Source: an uncultured Azospirillum sp. (GTDB taxonomy: Bacteria > Pseudomonadota > Alphaproteobacteria > RF32 > CAG-239). From it: a DNA stretch of 34,409 nt. A program made the position numbers and the translations under genes. Location: assembly GCA_902489795.1 (NCBI GenBank), contig CABUBU010000018.1, positions 1 through 34,409 of the forward strand, in the 5' to 3' direction. Numbering within the stretch: position 1 is the first letter of the stretch; each line of letters begins with the position of its first letter. The notes under the pieces were generated by a model. The model saw only the letters and a list, made by a program, of their open reading frames with translations. It was not told where the DNA came from and made no database searches. This document shows, piece by piece, positions 8,830 to 16,286 of this stretch.

Positions 8830-11379
8830 ATGAAAAATTGGCGTTTGTGGGGATGTTTGCTGTTGTGGTGTTTTGCGCTTGCGGGCTGGTGCGTGGCCGA
8901 CGCGGCTTATGCAGCGGAAAAAAAATCTCCGGCTGTCGAAAACGCCGATTTTGCCTCCCTGACAAAAGAACTGAACGGCATTGAAGAGGTTTTAAAATCG
9001 GGAAAGGTTGACAATGCGGCCATCAGCCGGTATGTGTCGTTTCTGGGAGACCTCCGGTCCCGTCTGCTGGAAACGCAGAACCGGCTCAATTCCGGCCTGA
9101 AAAGCATCAACCGGCGGATAGAGTCTTTGGGCGAGGCGCCGAAAGAAGGCGAGGAAGAGCTGCCGGTTATTGCCGAAAAAAGAAAAGAATACAATGAAGA
9201 GGCGGTGTTTCAAAAAGGGCGGATTGCCGAAAACGATCTGCTGATCAACCGGGTGGACGAGCTGACGGCGCTGATCGTCATTGTCCGCAACAAGGTTTTG
9301 TTCGGCAATTTGTTCGTCTATCAGGATCCGATGATTTATCCCAGCAACCTGCTGAAGGCCACCGGACAGTTTCTGGATTTTTGCTTTAATATAATCAAGT
9401 CGCCGGTCGATTGGTACAGAGATCTGACTACGGAACAGAAAAATGCCGTAGATTCAAACGTCTTTACCGTGATTTTGGCAATCGGCGCGATGCTTGCGGT
9501 TGGGTATATGCTGCGGCGGCTGATTATCCGCCACCTCGGCTACAAGCAAAACCTGACTACGCCGCCGCCGTATTTTACCAAAGTGATGGCCGCCTTTTTC
9601 GTGGCCTGTGCCTACGGAGTGATTCCGGCGGTGCTGCTCGGCAGTTTTCTGGTTTGGGTCATTCATACCAAGATTCTGATTATCGGCTTTTTCGGTATTG
9701 TCCTTTCCAGCGCGTTGTATTATGTGCTTTACATTTTTCTTGCCAATGCGGTGGTGCGCGTAGTCTTCGCCCCTTATAACGGCATGTGGCGGCTGGTCAA
9801 CATGGACGATGCCAAGGCCAAAAGGCTGGCGGCGGCCTTTTATTTCAGCTTTTTCGTGGTTGGCGTCAGCAGCATGCTGCTGCATATTGCCGGCGAGGCA
9901 AACTATACGGTTGAGCTGATTTACTACCTGTCTTTGATCAACAGCACCGTCAAGGCCTTTTGCGTGGTGCTGGTGGTCAAACGCTTTTTCTGGGAAGAAG
10001 ACGCGGTTTGCGAACCGGCGGAAGAGGGGGCTGACGACGAGGATTTCGTCGATGCCAAAACCCGGACGGCGTTTCGCGTTATTTTCCTCACTTCCGTTTT
10101 GGCGGCGGCGGTTGTCGGCATTTCCGTATTCGGCTATCCGCGGCTTTCCGAATTTATTATCAACCGTTTTCTGCTCTCCATGCTGGTTATCGGCGTGTTT
10201 GTCATTCTCAGAAAGTCGGTGTTTGAACTGCTGAAGCGCATTTTGCTGTTCAACTTCTGGGTAAAAAAACTGAGGGTGCGCCGGCAGCTGATAGAAAAAC
10301 TCGACTTTTGGCTCGGCGTGGTCGTCAATCCGGTTTTCGGCATATTGACGGTTTTGGCGTTGCTTTCGCTGTGGGGCGTGTCGACGGATCTGCTGCTGCA
10401 AAGCATTTGGAAAATTTTGTTCGGTTTTAAGGTCGGCGGGGTTGAAATTTCGCTGCTTTCGATTTTGCTCGGTATCGGCGTCTTTTTTGCCTGTCTCAGT
10501 CTGATCAAAATTCTGCGCCGGAAGCTGTTTGACAACATTTTGTCGCATGTGGAGATGGACGACGGCATCCGTCACTCGCTGGCATCGGGCTTCGGTTTTG
10601 TCGGTTTCGTGCTGGCGATGTTTCTGGCGATCGCGGTGATGGGCGGAGATTTAAGCAACGTTGCTCTGGTTGCCGGTGCTCTTTCCGTCGGTATCGGTCT
10701 CGGTCTGCAAAATATCGTTAACAACTTTGTTTCCGGCATTATCCTTTTGTTTGAACGGCCGGTCAAGGTCGGCGACTGGGTTATCATCAACGGTGAGGAA
10801 GGACGGATCAAACAGATCAACATCCGTTCGACCGAGGTGGAAACGTTCAAAAAATCAAGCGTCATTATTCCCAACGCAACCCTGCTTTCAACCTCGGTTA
10901 CCAACCTGACCCACAGCAACAACTGGTCGCGGCAGTCGGTGACGGTCGGAGTGGCTTACGGTACCGATCCGAAAAAAGTGAGCGACATTTTGCTTGAATG
11001 CGCGAAAGCCAACAAAAAAGTTCTCAAAAATCCGGCGCCTTACGTTTTGTTTCAGAATTTCGGCGCCAGCAGCCTTGACTTTGAACTGCGCTGCTATACC
11101 AGCGATATTTGGAGCGGGTGGTCGATCCCGAGCGAACTGCGTTTTGAAATAGACCGCCGCTTCCGCGAGGAAGGAATCGAGATTCCGTTTAATCAGCTGG
11201 TTGTTCACCGTGGCGGAGAAATCAGCGAAGAGGCGCAAACCCAATTCTATGCCCGTCGCAGCGGCACGATAAAAAAAGAGGCGGCGGCAGGGAAAGAAAA
11301 GGAAGAACGGCCGGCAGAGAAAGACAATGCGAAAGAAGGACGCCCGGCAGAAAAGAAGGATGGAAAAAATGCGAATTAG
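8830..11379 (+). CDS. Large MscS/MscK-type mechanosensitive channel
   Basis: This inner-membrane channel should open under membrane tension and release solutes on osmotic downshock. The 849 residues begin with a signal peptide (LWCFALAGWCVADAAYA) and a coiled-coil-prone periplasmic domain (about 35-160) resembling the N-terminal region of large MscS proteins. Many transmembrane helices follow. The diagnostic pore-lining helix VALVAGALSVGIGLGLQN lies near residues 615-632, followed by NNFVSGIILLFERPVKVGDWV. The cytoplasmic MscS beta and alpha/beta domains come next, and the tail is a Lys/Glu/Ala-rich low-complexity region. GGGAGG precedes ATG 8830. Its 3' end overlaps murD by 11 bases. Confidence 0.9.
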   Translation: MKNWRLWGCLLLWCFALAGWCVADAAYAAEKKSPAVENADFASLTKELNGIEEVLKSGKVDNAAISRYVSFLGDLRSRLLETQNRLNSGLKSINRRIESLGEAPKEGEEELPVIAEKRKEYNEEAVFQKGRIAENDLLINRVDELTALIVIVRNKVLFGNLFVYQDPMIYPSNLLKATGQFLDFCFNIIKSPVDWYRDLTTEQKNAVDSNVFTVILAIGAMLAVGYMLRRLIIRHLGYKQNLTTPPPYFTKVMAAFFVACAYGVIPAVLLGSFLVWVIHTKILIIGFFGIVLSSALYYVLYIFLANAVVRVVFAPYNGMWRLVNMDDAKAKRLAAAFYFSFFVVGVSSMLLHIAGEANYTVELIYYLSLINSTVKAFCVVLVVKRFFWEEDAVCEPAEEGADDEDFVDAKTRTAFRVIFLTSVLAAAVVGISVFGYPRLSEFIINRFLLSMLVIGVFVILRKSVFELLKRILLFNFWVKKLRVRRQLIEKLDFWLGVVVNPVFGILTVLALLSLWGVSTDLLLQSIWKILFGFKVGGVEISLLSILLGIGVFFACLSLIKILRRKLFDNILSHVEMDDGIRHSLASGFGFVGFVLAMFLAIAVMGGDLSNVALVAGALSVGIGLGLQNIVNNFVSGIILLFERPVKVGDWVIINGEEGRIKQINIRSTEVETFKKSSVIIPNATLLSTSVTNLTHSNNWSRQSVTVGVAYGTDPKKVSDILLECAKANKKVLKNPAPYVLFQNFGASSLDFELRCYTSDIWSGWSIPSELRFEIDRRFREEGIEIPFNQLVVHRGGEISEEAQTQFYARRSGTIKKEAAAGKEKEERPAEKDNAKEGRPAEKKDGKNAN

Positions 11380-12718
11380 CGATTTAAAAGGCAAAAAAAT
11401 TGCCGTATGGGGGCTGGGAACCGAAGGCGTTCAGGCGGTGCGTTATCTGACGGCAAAGGAAATAACCGACAAAATTGTTCTCTTTAACGATACGAAAGCG
11501 GAAAAGCCGGAATGCTGCCGGCCGTTTGAGTTAATTTGCGGAGAAAAAATCGTCGCTTCTCTCGATCGGGCGGAGGTGATCATTCGTTCGCCCGGAGTGA
11601 GCATTTACCGGGAAGAACTGGCGGAAGCCAGACGGCGCGGGATCGTCGTAACTTCGGTAACCGATCTGTGCTTAAACGAGTTTTTGTCCCGGCCGGGCTG
11701 CCGGGTAATCGGCGTCAGCGGGTCCAAGGGCAAAAGCACCAGCGTGAGCGTGCTGGCTTATATCTTGCGCGAAACCGGACACAAGGCTGCCCTGGGCGGC
11801 AATATCGGCCGGCCGATGATTGAGCTTTTGGACGACGATTACGAATTTGTGGTTGAAGAGTTTTCCAGCTATCAGGCTTCGGATCTGACGGTCTCGCCGC
11901 AGATTGCCATGTTCACCAATTTGTTTTACGTACATACGGACTGGCACCGCGGACATGAAAATTATTGCCGTGACAAGATACATCTGATTGCCAACCAGAA
12001 ACCGGGCGACGTCTATTTTGCCAACCGCCGCAATCCGCAGCTGGTTGAATATACGCGGCTTTATGCCGAAAACCGCCGCTGGTACAATGAGGCGGAAGTT
12101 TTTCATGCCGAAGACGGCGTTTTGTACCGGGGAAAGGAAAAACTGGCGGATATCAGGGAACTGAAGCTGAGCGGAAAGCATAACATGGACAATTTGGCCG
12201 GCGTATTCTCGGTGCTTGAATATCTGGGAATTGACGTCAGACGGGCGGCGGAGATTTTGAAAGATTTTGAGCCGCTGCCGCACCGTTTGCAAAAAGTGGC
12301 GGAAAAAGAAGGCGTCGTTTTCATCAATGACAGCATTTCCACCGCGCCGGAAGCAGCCATCGGTGCCATGGGCAGTTTTAACGGCAATCTGATTCTGATT
12401 TCCGGTGGGCAGGACAACGAGCAGGATTATCAAGACTATGCGAAAACGGTAGAAAACAACGAGCGGGTAAAAGCGGTGATCACTCTGTATCAGACCGGTC
12501 CGAAAATTGCCGGCGTTTTGCGGGAGTTTGTCCGTCGGCCGGGATTTGAAAACATTGAGGCCAAAACGCTGGAAGAAGCGGTACAAACGGCTTTTGACAA
12601 GTTGAAAAGTCTTGGCGGCGGAACGGTTTTGTTTTCGCCGACCAGTCCCAGTTTCGGTTTTTATAAGAATTTTATCGAGCGCGGCAATCATTTTATAAAA
12701 ATTGTGCAGTCTTTGTAA
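11369..12718 (+). CDS. murD: UDP-N-acetylmuramoyl-L-alanine--D-glutamate ligase
   Basis: MurD adds D-glutamate to UDP-MurNAc-L-Ala in cytoplasmic peptidoglycan precursor synthesis, using ATP. The 449 residues show the N-terminal UMP-binding fold (KIAVWGLGTEG), the P-loop GSKGKST in the central ATPase domain and EEFSSYQ. The HNMDN stretch and the C-terminal closing STAPEAAIGA...GGQDNEQDY and SPTSPSFGFYKNF are family features. I chose ATG 11369, with GAAGGA eight bases upstream; earlier in-frame starts lie inside mscS. The 11-base overlap points to coupled translation. Unlike a dcw cluster, no other mur gene is adjacent. Confidence 0.95.
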   Translation: MRISDLKGKKIAVWGLGTEGVQAVRYLTAKEITDKIVLFNDTKAEKPECCRPFELICGEKIVASLDRAEVIIRSPGVSIYREELAEARRRGIVVTSVTDLCLNEFLSRPGCRVIGVSGSKGKSTSVSVLAYILRETGHKAALGGNIGRPMIELLDDDYEFVVEEFSSYQASDLTVSPQIAMFTNLFYVHTDWHRGHENYCRDKIHLIANQKPGDVYFANRRNPQLVEYTRLYAENRRWYNEAEVFHAEDGVLYRGKEKLADIRELKLSGKHNMDNLAGVFSVLEYLGIDVRRAAEILKDFEPLPHRLQKVAEKEGVVFINDSISTAPEAAIGAMGSFNGNLILISGGQDNEQDYQDYAKTVENNERVKAVITLYQTGPKIAGVLREFVRRPGFENIEAKTLEEAVQTAFDKLKSLGGGTVLFSPTSPSFGFYKNFIERGNHFIKIVQSL

Positions 12719-12727
12719 AAATAAGAC

Positions 12728-12754
12728 TTGTATTTAATTAAATATTATTATAAT
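12728..12754 (+). promoter_or_regulatory. Promoter of tRNA-Thr(CGT)
   Basis: A perfect TATAAT (12749-12754) lies 13 bases before the mature tRNA 5' end. TTGTAT (12728-12733) gives a slightly short 15-bp spacer. The surrounding DNA is very AT-rich. Confidence 0.6.
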
Positions 12755-12766
12755 TTGTGCCCTGAC

Positions 12767-12842
12767 GCCAACTTAGCTCAGCTGGTAGAGCAACGCATTC
12801 GTAATGCGTGGGTCGAGTGTTCGAATCACTTAGTTGGCACCA
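12767..12842 (+). tRNA. tRNA-Thr (anticodon CGT)
   Basis: The cloverleaf is complete: acceptor GCCAACT/AGTTGGC, D-arm AGCTCAGCTGGTAGAGC, anticodon stem ACGCA/TGCGT around loop TTCGTAA (anticodon CGT, 12800-12802), a T-arm with GTTCGAATC, and an encoded CCA end. It decodes ACG. A terminator follows immediately. Confidence 0.97.
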
Positions 12843-12847
12843 GTTTC

Positions 12848-12874
12848 AAACCCTAGGTTTTCCTAGGGTTTTTT
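12848..12874 (+). terminator. Terminator of tRNA-Thr(CGT)
   Basis: A perfect 10-bp stem AAACCCTAGG/CCTAGGGTTT (12848-12857, 12862-12871) with a TTTT loop runs into a T tract. Confidence 0.92.
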
Positions 12875-13016
12875 GTTTTTGCAGAGCCGTTAATTGATCG
12901 GGGAAAAGTGTCGATTTTTTATAAAAAATGCGAGTCGTTTTTATTAAAGCTGTACATTTTTGTGAAGTGGTTATATTTCCGCACCGTGTTTGAAAAAGCG
13001 GTTGTGCAAAAGTTGC

Positions 13017-13044
13017 TTGACATTTGTCCGAAAATGTGTAACAT
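13017..13044 (+). promoter_or_regulatory. Consensus promoter upstream of a short hairpin transcript
   Basis: A perfect TTGACA (13017-13022) is followed after 16 bp by TAACAT (13039-13044); CATAAT at 19 bp is an alternative. Transcription would begin near 13050, just ahead of two hairpins, the second a terminator. Confidence 0.55.
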
Positions 13045-13050
13045 AATATG

Positions 13051-13109
13051 TATTATGGATAAGTCTTATTTGTCCATAAATTGTAAACCGCTGTTCGGCG
13101 GTTTTTTTT
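13051..13109 (+). ncRNA. Candidate small RNA or leader with terminator
   Basis: Between a consensus promoter and the tail-fibre gene lie two hairpins. The first is a 7-bp perfect pair TTATGGA/TCCATAA (13053-13059, 13073-13079). The second is AAACCGC/GCGGTTT (13085-13091, 13098-13104), running into eight T. A transcript of about 55-60 bases with no open frame would result. It could be a free small RNA or an attenuator for the downstream phage-like genes. I do not recognise a known family, and no expression evidence exists here. Confidence 0.4.
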
Positions 13110-13167
13110 GTTTGAAGGGGTTTGGACTGGGAACAAACCGGTCTGACTGTTTTTTTTAGAGGTAACC

Positions 13168-13467
13168 ATGACAGAAAAAAATGTAATATTGGATATAAGC
13201 ACACAGCGGCGAGCCGAGCTGGAAGTGCTGTTTCAGGAAGAGGTGCAGTTGGATATTAACGCACCTCTTTTTTATATTAAATCGGGCGAAGAGAATATAA
13301 ACAACTACGTTGAGCGAACGGCAAAACCGGCGCTTGACTCCTATGTCGAAGAAAAGAAGGGGGGATTGAACAGGCTGCCAGGGACGGAGTTGAAGCGATT
13401 GGCGAGGCGCAGGAGGAGGCCGGAGCTGGGTTGGAGGCTTATGTGGACGGAACCGTTAAGCCGGTGA
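13168..13467 (+). CDS. Phage tail fibre-like protein, N-terminal frame
   Basis: The frame starts at ATG 13168 with AGAGGT five bases before. It encodes a plausible fibre N-terminus up to EEKKGG (about residue 66), including YVERTAKPALDSYVE, a motif repeated in the next frame. After the G6 run at 13359-13364 this frame turns into an Arg-rich string of no sense, while the -1 frame continues with a sensible helix (IEQAARDGVEAIGEAQEEAG). The sequence AAG GGG GGA has the phase of a -1 slippery heptamer (G GGG GGA). The true product is therefore probably a fusion of this N-terminus with the frame ending at 14528. Programmed slippage, phase variation, mutation and assembly error all remain possible. 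Confidence 0.6.
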   Translation: MTEKNVILDISTQRRAELEVLFQEEVQLDINAPLFYIKSGEENINNYVERTAKPALDSYVEEKKGGLNRLPGTELKRLARRRRRPELGWRLMWTEPLSR

Positions 13468-14528
13468 TTGACGCATATGTCGACACGACGGCTAAACCGG
13501 AGTTGCAGTCTTTTACCGACGGGCTTGAGGAAGCGTTTGACAACAATGCGACGGAAAAAACGGCGGTGGTCAATGCTCTGGCGGAACAGGCGGAAGCTTC
13601 GGCGATGTCGGCCGCGGCTTCCTCTTCCGCAGCCCAAACGGCGGCATCGGCAGCGTCAAATTCCGCAAACGAAGCTTCGACGTCGTCCGGGAGTGCGGCA
13701 AAGGCCGCAATCAATGCGGCGGATTATGCGTCGCAGGCGGGTGCCAGCGCCGATGCGGCGAAAACTTCCGAAACAAATGCCAAAAGTTCGGAAACGGCAG
13801 CGTCCGGTTCAGCTGAAGCGGCTGCCTCTTCGGCGTCTTCGGCTTCGGGATCAGCGGCAACGGCGGCCGCGTCGGCAGCGGCGGCTTCGGGATCGGCGGC
13901 AAGTGCGGAAGCCTTCAAAACCGCTGCGGAATCGGCCGCGACTGTCGCAAATGAAAAAGCGACGGCAGCCTCCGAATCGGTTTTGACAGCGGCGGAAAGC
14001 GCAACGGCTGCGTTGTCGGCGGCGGATATGGCCGAAGCATGGGCGGTCGGCAGTATAGAAGAACGGCCGGAAGGATCGGCAAAGTACTGGGCGGAGAAAA
14101 TAAACCCGGATAACCTGGCCGATGTTGACCTGAGCAATCTGTCGTCGGCCGGCAACGCGAAACTTCCGCTGCCGTGGAGCAGTTTTCGGGCCAGAAATAT
14201 GTTGGCAGACGGTTCAATTGCCAAGGATCAGGTCAGAACGTTCACTATTGATTATCTAACTAATGATCGTTTGTACGAAGTGATCGGCAGCGTGTTTTTT
14301 ACGTCAAACGGCGTTGTTACGATCCGATGCGGTTCAAATCCTGCGATTGTGAATGCGATGGCTTCTGATCCGGTTGCCGGAACTTTTGTTGTGACCGACA
14401 GTTCACGCGGAGCCGGTACGTTCACCGCTTTGGTGAAAAACAAGACAATCCGGTTTTCCAATACCGGCAGCGTAACGGCAACCGGGGTTTATATCAATGT
14501 TTTTGCGTTCAGGGAAGTAGGAGATTAG
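13431..14528 (+). CDS. Phage tail fibre-like protein, main Ala/Ser-rich frame
   Basis: The open frame begins after a TGA at 13335-13337. It has no good start codon of its own; TTG 13431 is the earliest marked candidate and has no ribosome-binding site. It therefore probably continues the 13168 frame by a -1 shift. It holds YVDGTVKPVIDAYVDTTAKPEL, then about 150 residues of Ala/Ser heptad-like repeats (fibre shaft or coiled coil). The stretch WAVGSIEERPEGSAKYWAEK, typical of phage tail fibres, comes next, followed by a beta-rich C-terminal domain of about 130 residues that may bind a surface receptor. The assembly chaperone gene follows after four bases. No other virion gene is nearby. Confidence 0.75.
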   Translation: MEAYVDGTVKPVIDAYVDTTAKPELQSFTDGLEEAFDNNATEKTAVVNALAEQAEASAMSAAASSSAAQTAASAASNSANEASTSSGSAAKAAINAADYASQAGASADAAKTSETNAKSSETAASGSAEAAASSASSASGSAATAAASAAAASGSAASAEAFKTAAESAATVANEKATAASESVLTAAESATAALSAADMAEAWAVGSIEERPEGSAKYWAEKINPDNLADVDLSNLSSAGNAKLPLPWSSFRARNMLADGSIAKDQVRTFTIDYLTNDRLYEVIGSVFFTSNGVVTIRCGSNPAIVNAMASDPVAGTFVVTDSSRGAGTFTALVKNKTIRFSNTGSVTATGVYINVFAFREVGD

Positions 14529-14532
14529 GAAA

Positions 14533-14901
14533 ATGTTTTACGCTTTTATAGAAGACAATAAACTGGTCGGCGCCGGTGAGTGCCGCCAGTTGACGGCAGG
14601 CGTCGACAATGTGGAGATTTCGGAAGAAGTGTTCAGAGATATTGAGCGCTATGTATGGAACGGGACGGATATGGTTCGGGATCCAGATTTTGAAGTTAAG
14701 CGCCGGTCTGCCGAAGTGCGGGCAGACCGGGACAAACTGCTGCTTGCGACCGACAAGTATATGCTGGCCGATTTTCCGGTTGCGGAAGATGAGCGGGAAC
14801 AATACCGGCAGTATCGGCATTATTTGCGGGATATTCCCGAAACTCCGGGGTTTCCGAATACGGAAATAATGGATTTTACTGCCTGGCGGGAACAATTGTG
14901 A
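14533..14901 (+). CDS. Phage tail fibre assembly chaperone-like protein
   Basis: The 122-residue protein resembles small proteins encoded just after tail fibre genes. It has a variable N-terminal half (residues 1-55), then RRSAEVRADRDKLLLATDKYMLADFPVAE and YRQYRHYLRDIPETPGFPN, the conserved helix-and-tail signature of phage tail assembly chaperones. TAGGAAA precedes ATG 14533, four bases after the fibre gene. The pairing supports the identification of both genes. No capsid, terminase, integrase or lysis gene lies nearby, so the module is an orphan. Confidence 0.8.
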   Translation: MFYAFIEDNKLVGAGECRQLTAGVDNVEISEEVFRDIERYVWNGTDMVRDPDFEVKRRSAEVRADRDKLLLATDKYMLADFPVAEDEREQYRQYRHYLRDIPETPGFPNTEIMDFTAWREQL

Positions 14902-14914
14902 CGGTTAGGTGTGC

Positions 14915-14952
14915 GAATCGGCGGCAGACGTTTTCGTCTGCCGTGCCGATTC
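14915..14952 (+). terminator. Strong stem-loop after the tail module
   Basis: GAATCGGC and GGCAGACG (14915-14930) pair with CGTCTGCC and GCCGATTC (14935-14942, 14945-14952). That makes 16 bp with a two-base bulge and a TTTT loop. No long T run follows, so it may be a weak or Rho-assisted terminator, or a transcript-stabilising hairpin. Confidence 0.55.
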
Positions 14953-14975
14953 CGGGAAAAAAAGGACATGCGGTA

Positions 14976-15004
14976 TTGATTTGACGGCCTCTTTATCTTA
15001 TAGT
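14976..15004 (+). promoter_or_regulatory. Promoter of the histidine phosphatase gene
   Basis: TTGATT (14976-14981) and TATAGT (14999-15004) are spaced by 17 bp, about 33 bases before the TTG start at 15037. Confidence 0.5.
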
Positions 15005-15036
15005 GAAGCCGATAAAATTTGAAAGAGGAGCGTGTT

Positions 15037-15612
15037 TTGGCAAAGGATTTTTATATTTTCCGCCACGGCGAAACGGAATTGAATCGCCAGCGGCGATGGC
15101 AGGGGTCGGGAATGGATTATGACCTGACGGCGGACGGCGTGTCGCAGGCCGAAGAATTGTCGGTAAAGCTGGCCGGTAAGGGGATTGAAGTTATTTATTC
15201 CAGTCCTTTGCTCCGGGCTCGGCATACGGCGGAGATCGCCGCCCGGATGCTGAAGGTGCCGGTGAAAACGGAAGCTGATTTGCGGGAATGTTTTTACGGC
15301 GAAGCGGAAGGGCGTCTTATTGCCGAGCTGCAAAAGGAAATGCCGGAAATTGTCAACAACTGGAGCCGTCCCGGCGGCGACCTGCGCTTTCCCGGCGGCG
15401 AAAGCCGGCAGGAAGCTTTGAAACGGGTGCTGGCCGTTTTGCGCCGACTGGAAGGTGAAAGTTTTCGGACGGCGGGCGTGGCCATTCACGGCGGCACCAT
15501 GGCGGCGCTGCTCAATCATTTCGGTTATAAGTTTGACAAAATACCAAACTGCGCCGTTTTTCGGCTGCATTTTGAAAACGGTGAGGGGACGGTCGAGGGA
15601 AACCTTTTTTAG
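15037..15612 (+). CDS. Histidine phosphatase family protein (phosphoglycerate mutase-like)
   Basis: This cytoplasmic protein of 191 residues has the catalytic RHGE motif at 9-12 (YIFRHGETELN), the core arginine in SSPLLRARHTAEIA and the second histidine in VAIHGGTMAALLNHFG. The family covers phosphoglycerate mutases, cobalamin phosphatases (CobC) and sugar phosphatases, and the sequence alone does not separate them. I chose TTG 15037 because GAGGAG lies seven bases upstream; translation from the earlier TTG at 15019 would start before that site. A GC-rich terminator follows. Confidence 0.88.
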   Translation: MAKDFYIFRHGETELNRQRRWQGSGMDYDLTADGVSQAEELSVKLAGKGIEVIYSSPLLRARHTAEIAARMLKVPVKTEADLRECFYGEAEGRLIAELQKEMPEIVNNWSRPGGDLRFPGGESRQEALKRVLAVLRRLEGESFRTAGVAIHGGTMAALLNHFGYKFDKIPNCAVFRLHFENGEGTVEGNLF

Positions 15613-15641
15613 ACCGGTGTGAAACAAGAGGGAATAAACCG

Positions 15642-15666
15642 ACACCCGCCGGCCGGCGGGTGTTTT
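15642..15666 (+). terminator. Intrinsic terminator between convergent genes
   Basis: A perfect 9-bp GC-rich stem ACACCCGCC/GGCGGGTGT (15642-15650, 15655-15663) has the loop GGCC and runs into TTTT. It lies between the phosphatase (+) and the deaminase (-). Confidence 0.85.
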
Positions 15667-15690
15667 GAAATGCAGAAACAAAAATCGGCG

Positions 15691-16143
15691 CTAATACTCA
15701 ATGTGATCCGGCTTGTCTTTCCATTCCCGCATGATTTCGGCGGCTTCCTTGAGGTTGATGCGATGCAGTTCAAGCGGGTCGTCGTCATAAAAGACGCGAT
15801 CGCGAAAGCCGATGTTTTCCGCATCGAAACGGTCGGCGGCAAAATAGACTTCGGCGATGTTGGCCCATTTGCAGGCGTTAAGACACATCGGACACGGTTC
15901 GCACGAGGTGTAGAGAATACATCCGCTCAAATCGAAGGTGCCGAGGTTGCGGCAGGCGTTGCGGATGGCGATGACTTCGCCGTGCGCCGTCGGATCGTTG
16001 TCAAGCGCAACCCGGTTATGGCCTTCGCCGACGATTTTGCCTTCGGCGTTGACGATGATGCAGCCGAACGGTGAACTGCCGCCGTCAACCGACTGTTTGC
16101 TCAGTTCAATGGCTTTTCTCAGATTTTTTTCGTGATCTATCAT
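15691..16143 (-). CDS. Nucleoside/base deaminase, probably guanine deaminase (GuaD-like)
   Basis: The 150-residue protein belongs to the zinc cytidine-deaminase-like superfamily, with AHGEVIAIR (His ligand and catalytic Glu) and TSCEPCPMC (two Cys ligands). The opening SPFGCIIVNAEGKIVGEGHN, the phrase NDPTAHGEV and the C-terminal DRVFYDD...HRINLKEAAEIMREW follow the Bacillus-type guanine deaminase pattern, as opposed to TadA. A guanine-to-xanthine role in purine salvage is the best reading. HGE replaces the commoner HAE, which keeps the essential residues. It is divergent from the HExxH gene downstream of it on the map. Confidence 0.85.
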   Translation of the reverse strand: MIDHEKNLRKAIELSKQSVDGGSSPFGCIIVNAEGKIVGEGHNRVALDNDPTAHGEVIAIRNACRNLGTFDLSGCILYTSCEPCPMCLNACKWANIAEVYFAADRFDAENIGFRDRVFYDDDPLELHRINLKEAAEIMREWKDKPDHIEY

Positions 16144-16235
16144 TGTTTTTCCTTCCGTTGAAAACCGAAGTTTACTCTAGCTCAAAAAAGGATAATGTAA
16201 AGTTTATTTTTTATTCGTTTTTTTGTCGAAAAAAC

Positions 16236-16264
16236 TTGGCTTCCGGCCAAAAATATTTTATACT
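16236..16264 (+). promoter_or_regulatory. Promoter of the HExxH protein gene
   Basis: TTGGCT (16236-16241) and TATACT (16259-16264) lie 17 bp apart. The predicted start of transcription is about 16 bases before the GGAGG ribosome-binding site region of the gene at 16287. Confidence 0.6.
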
Positions 16265-16286
16265 CGAAGCAGCGGCGGAGGTATGG

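Noticed and set aside
9454..10575. Long minus-strand frame opposite the MscS-type channel
   Set aside because: Asn/Gln/His/Lys-rich shadow composition, no start signal, and it lies over a clear membrane-protein gene on the other strand.
12767..14952. A complete integrated prophage using tRNA-Thr(CGT) as attachment site
   Set aside because: Only two tail genes are present, with no integrase, and I find no second copy of the tRNA 3' end on the far side.
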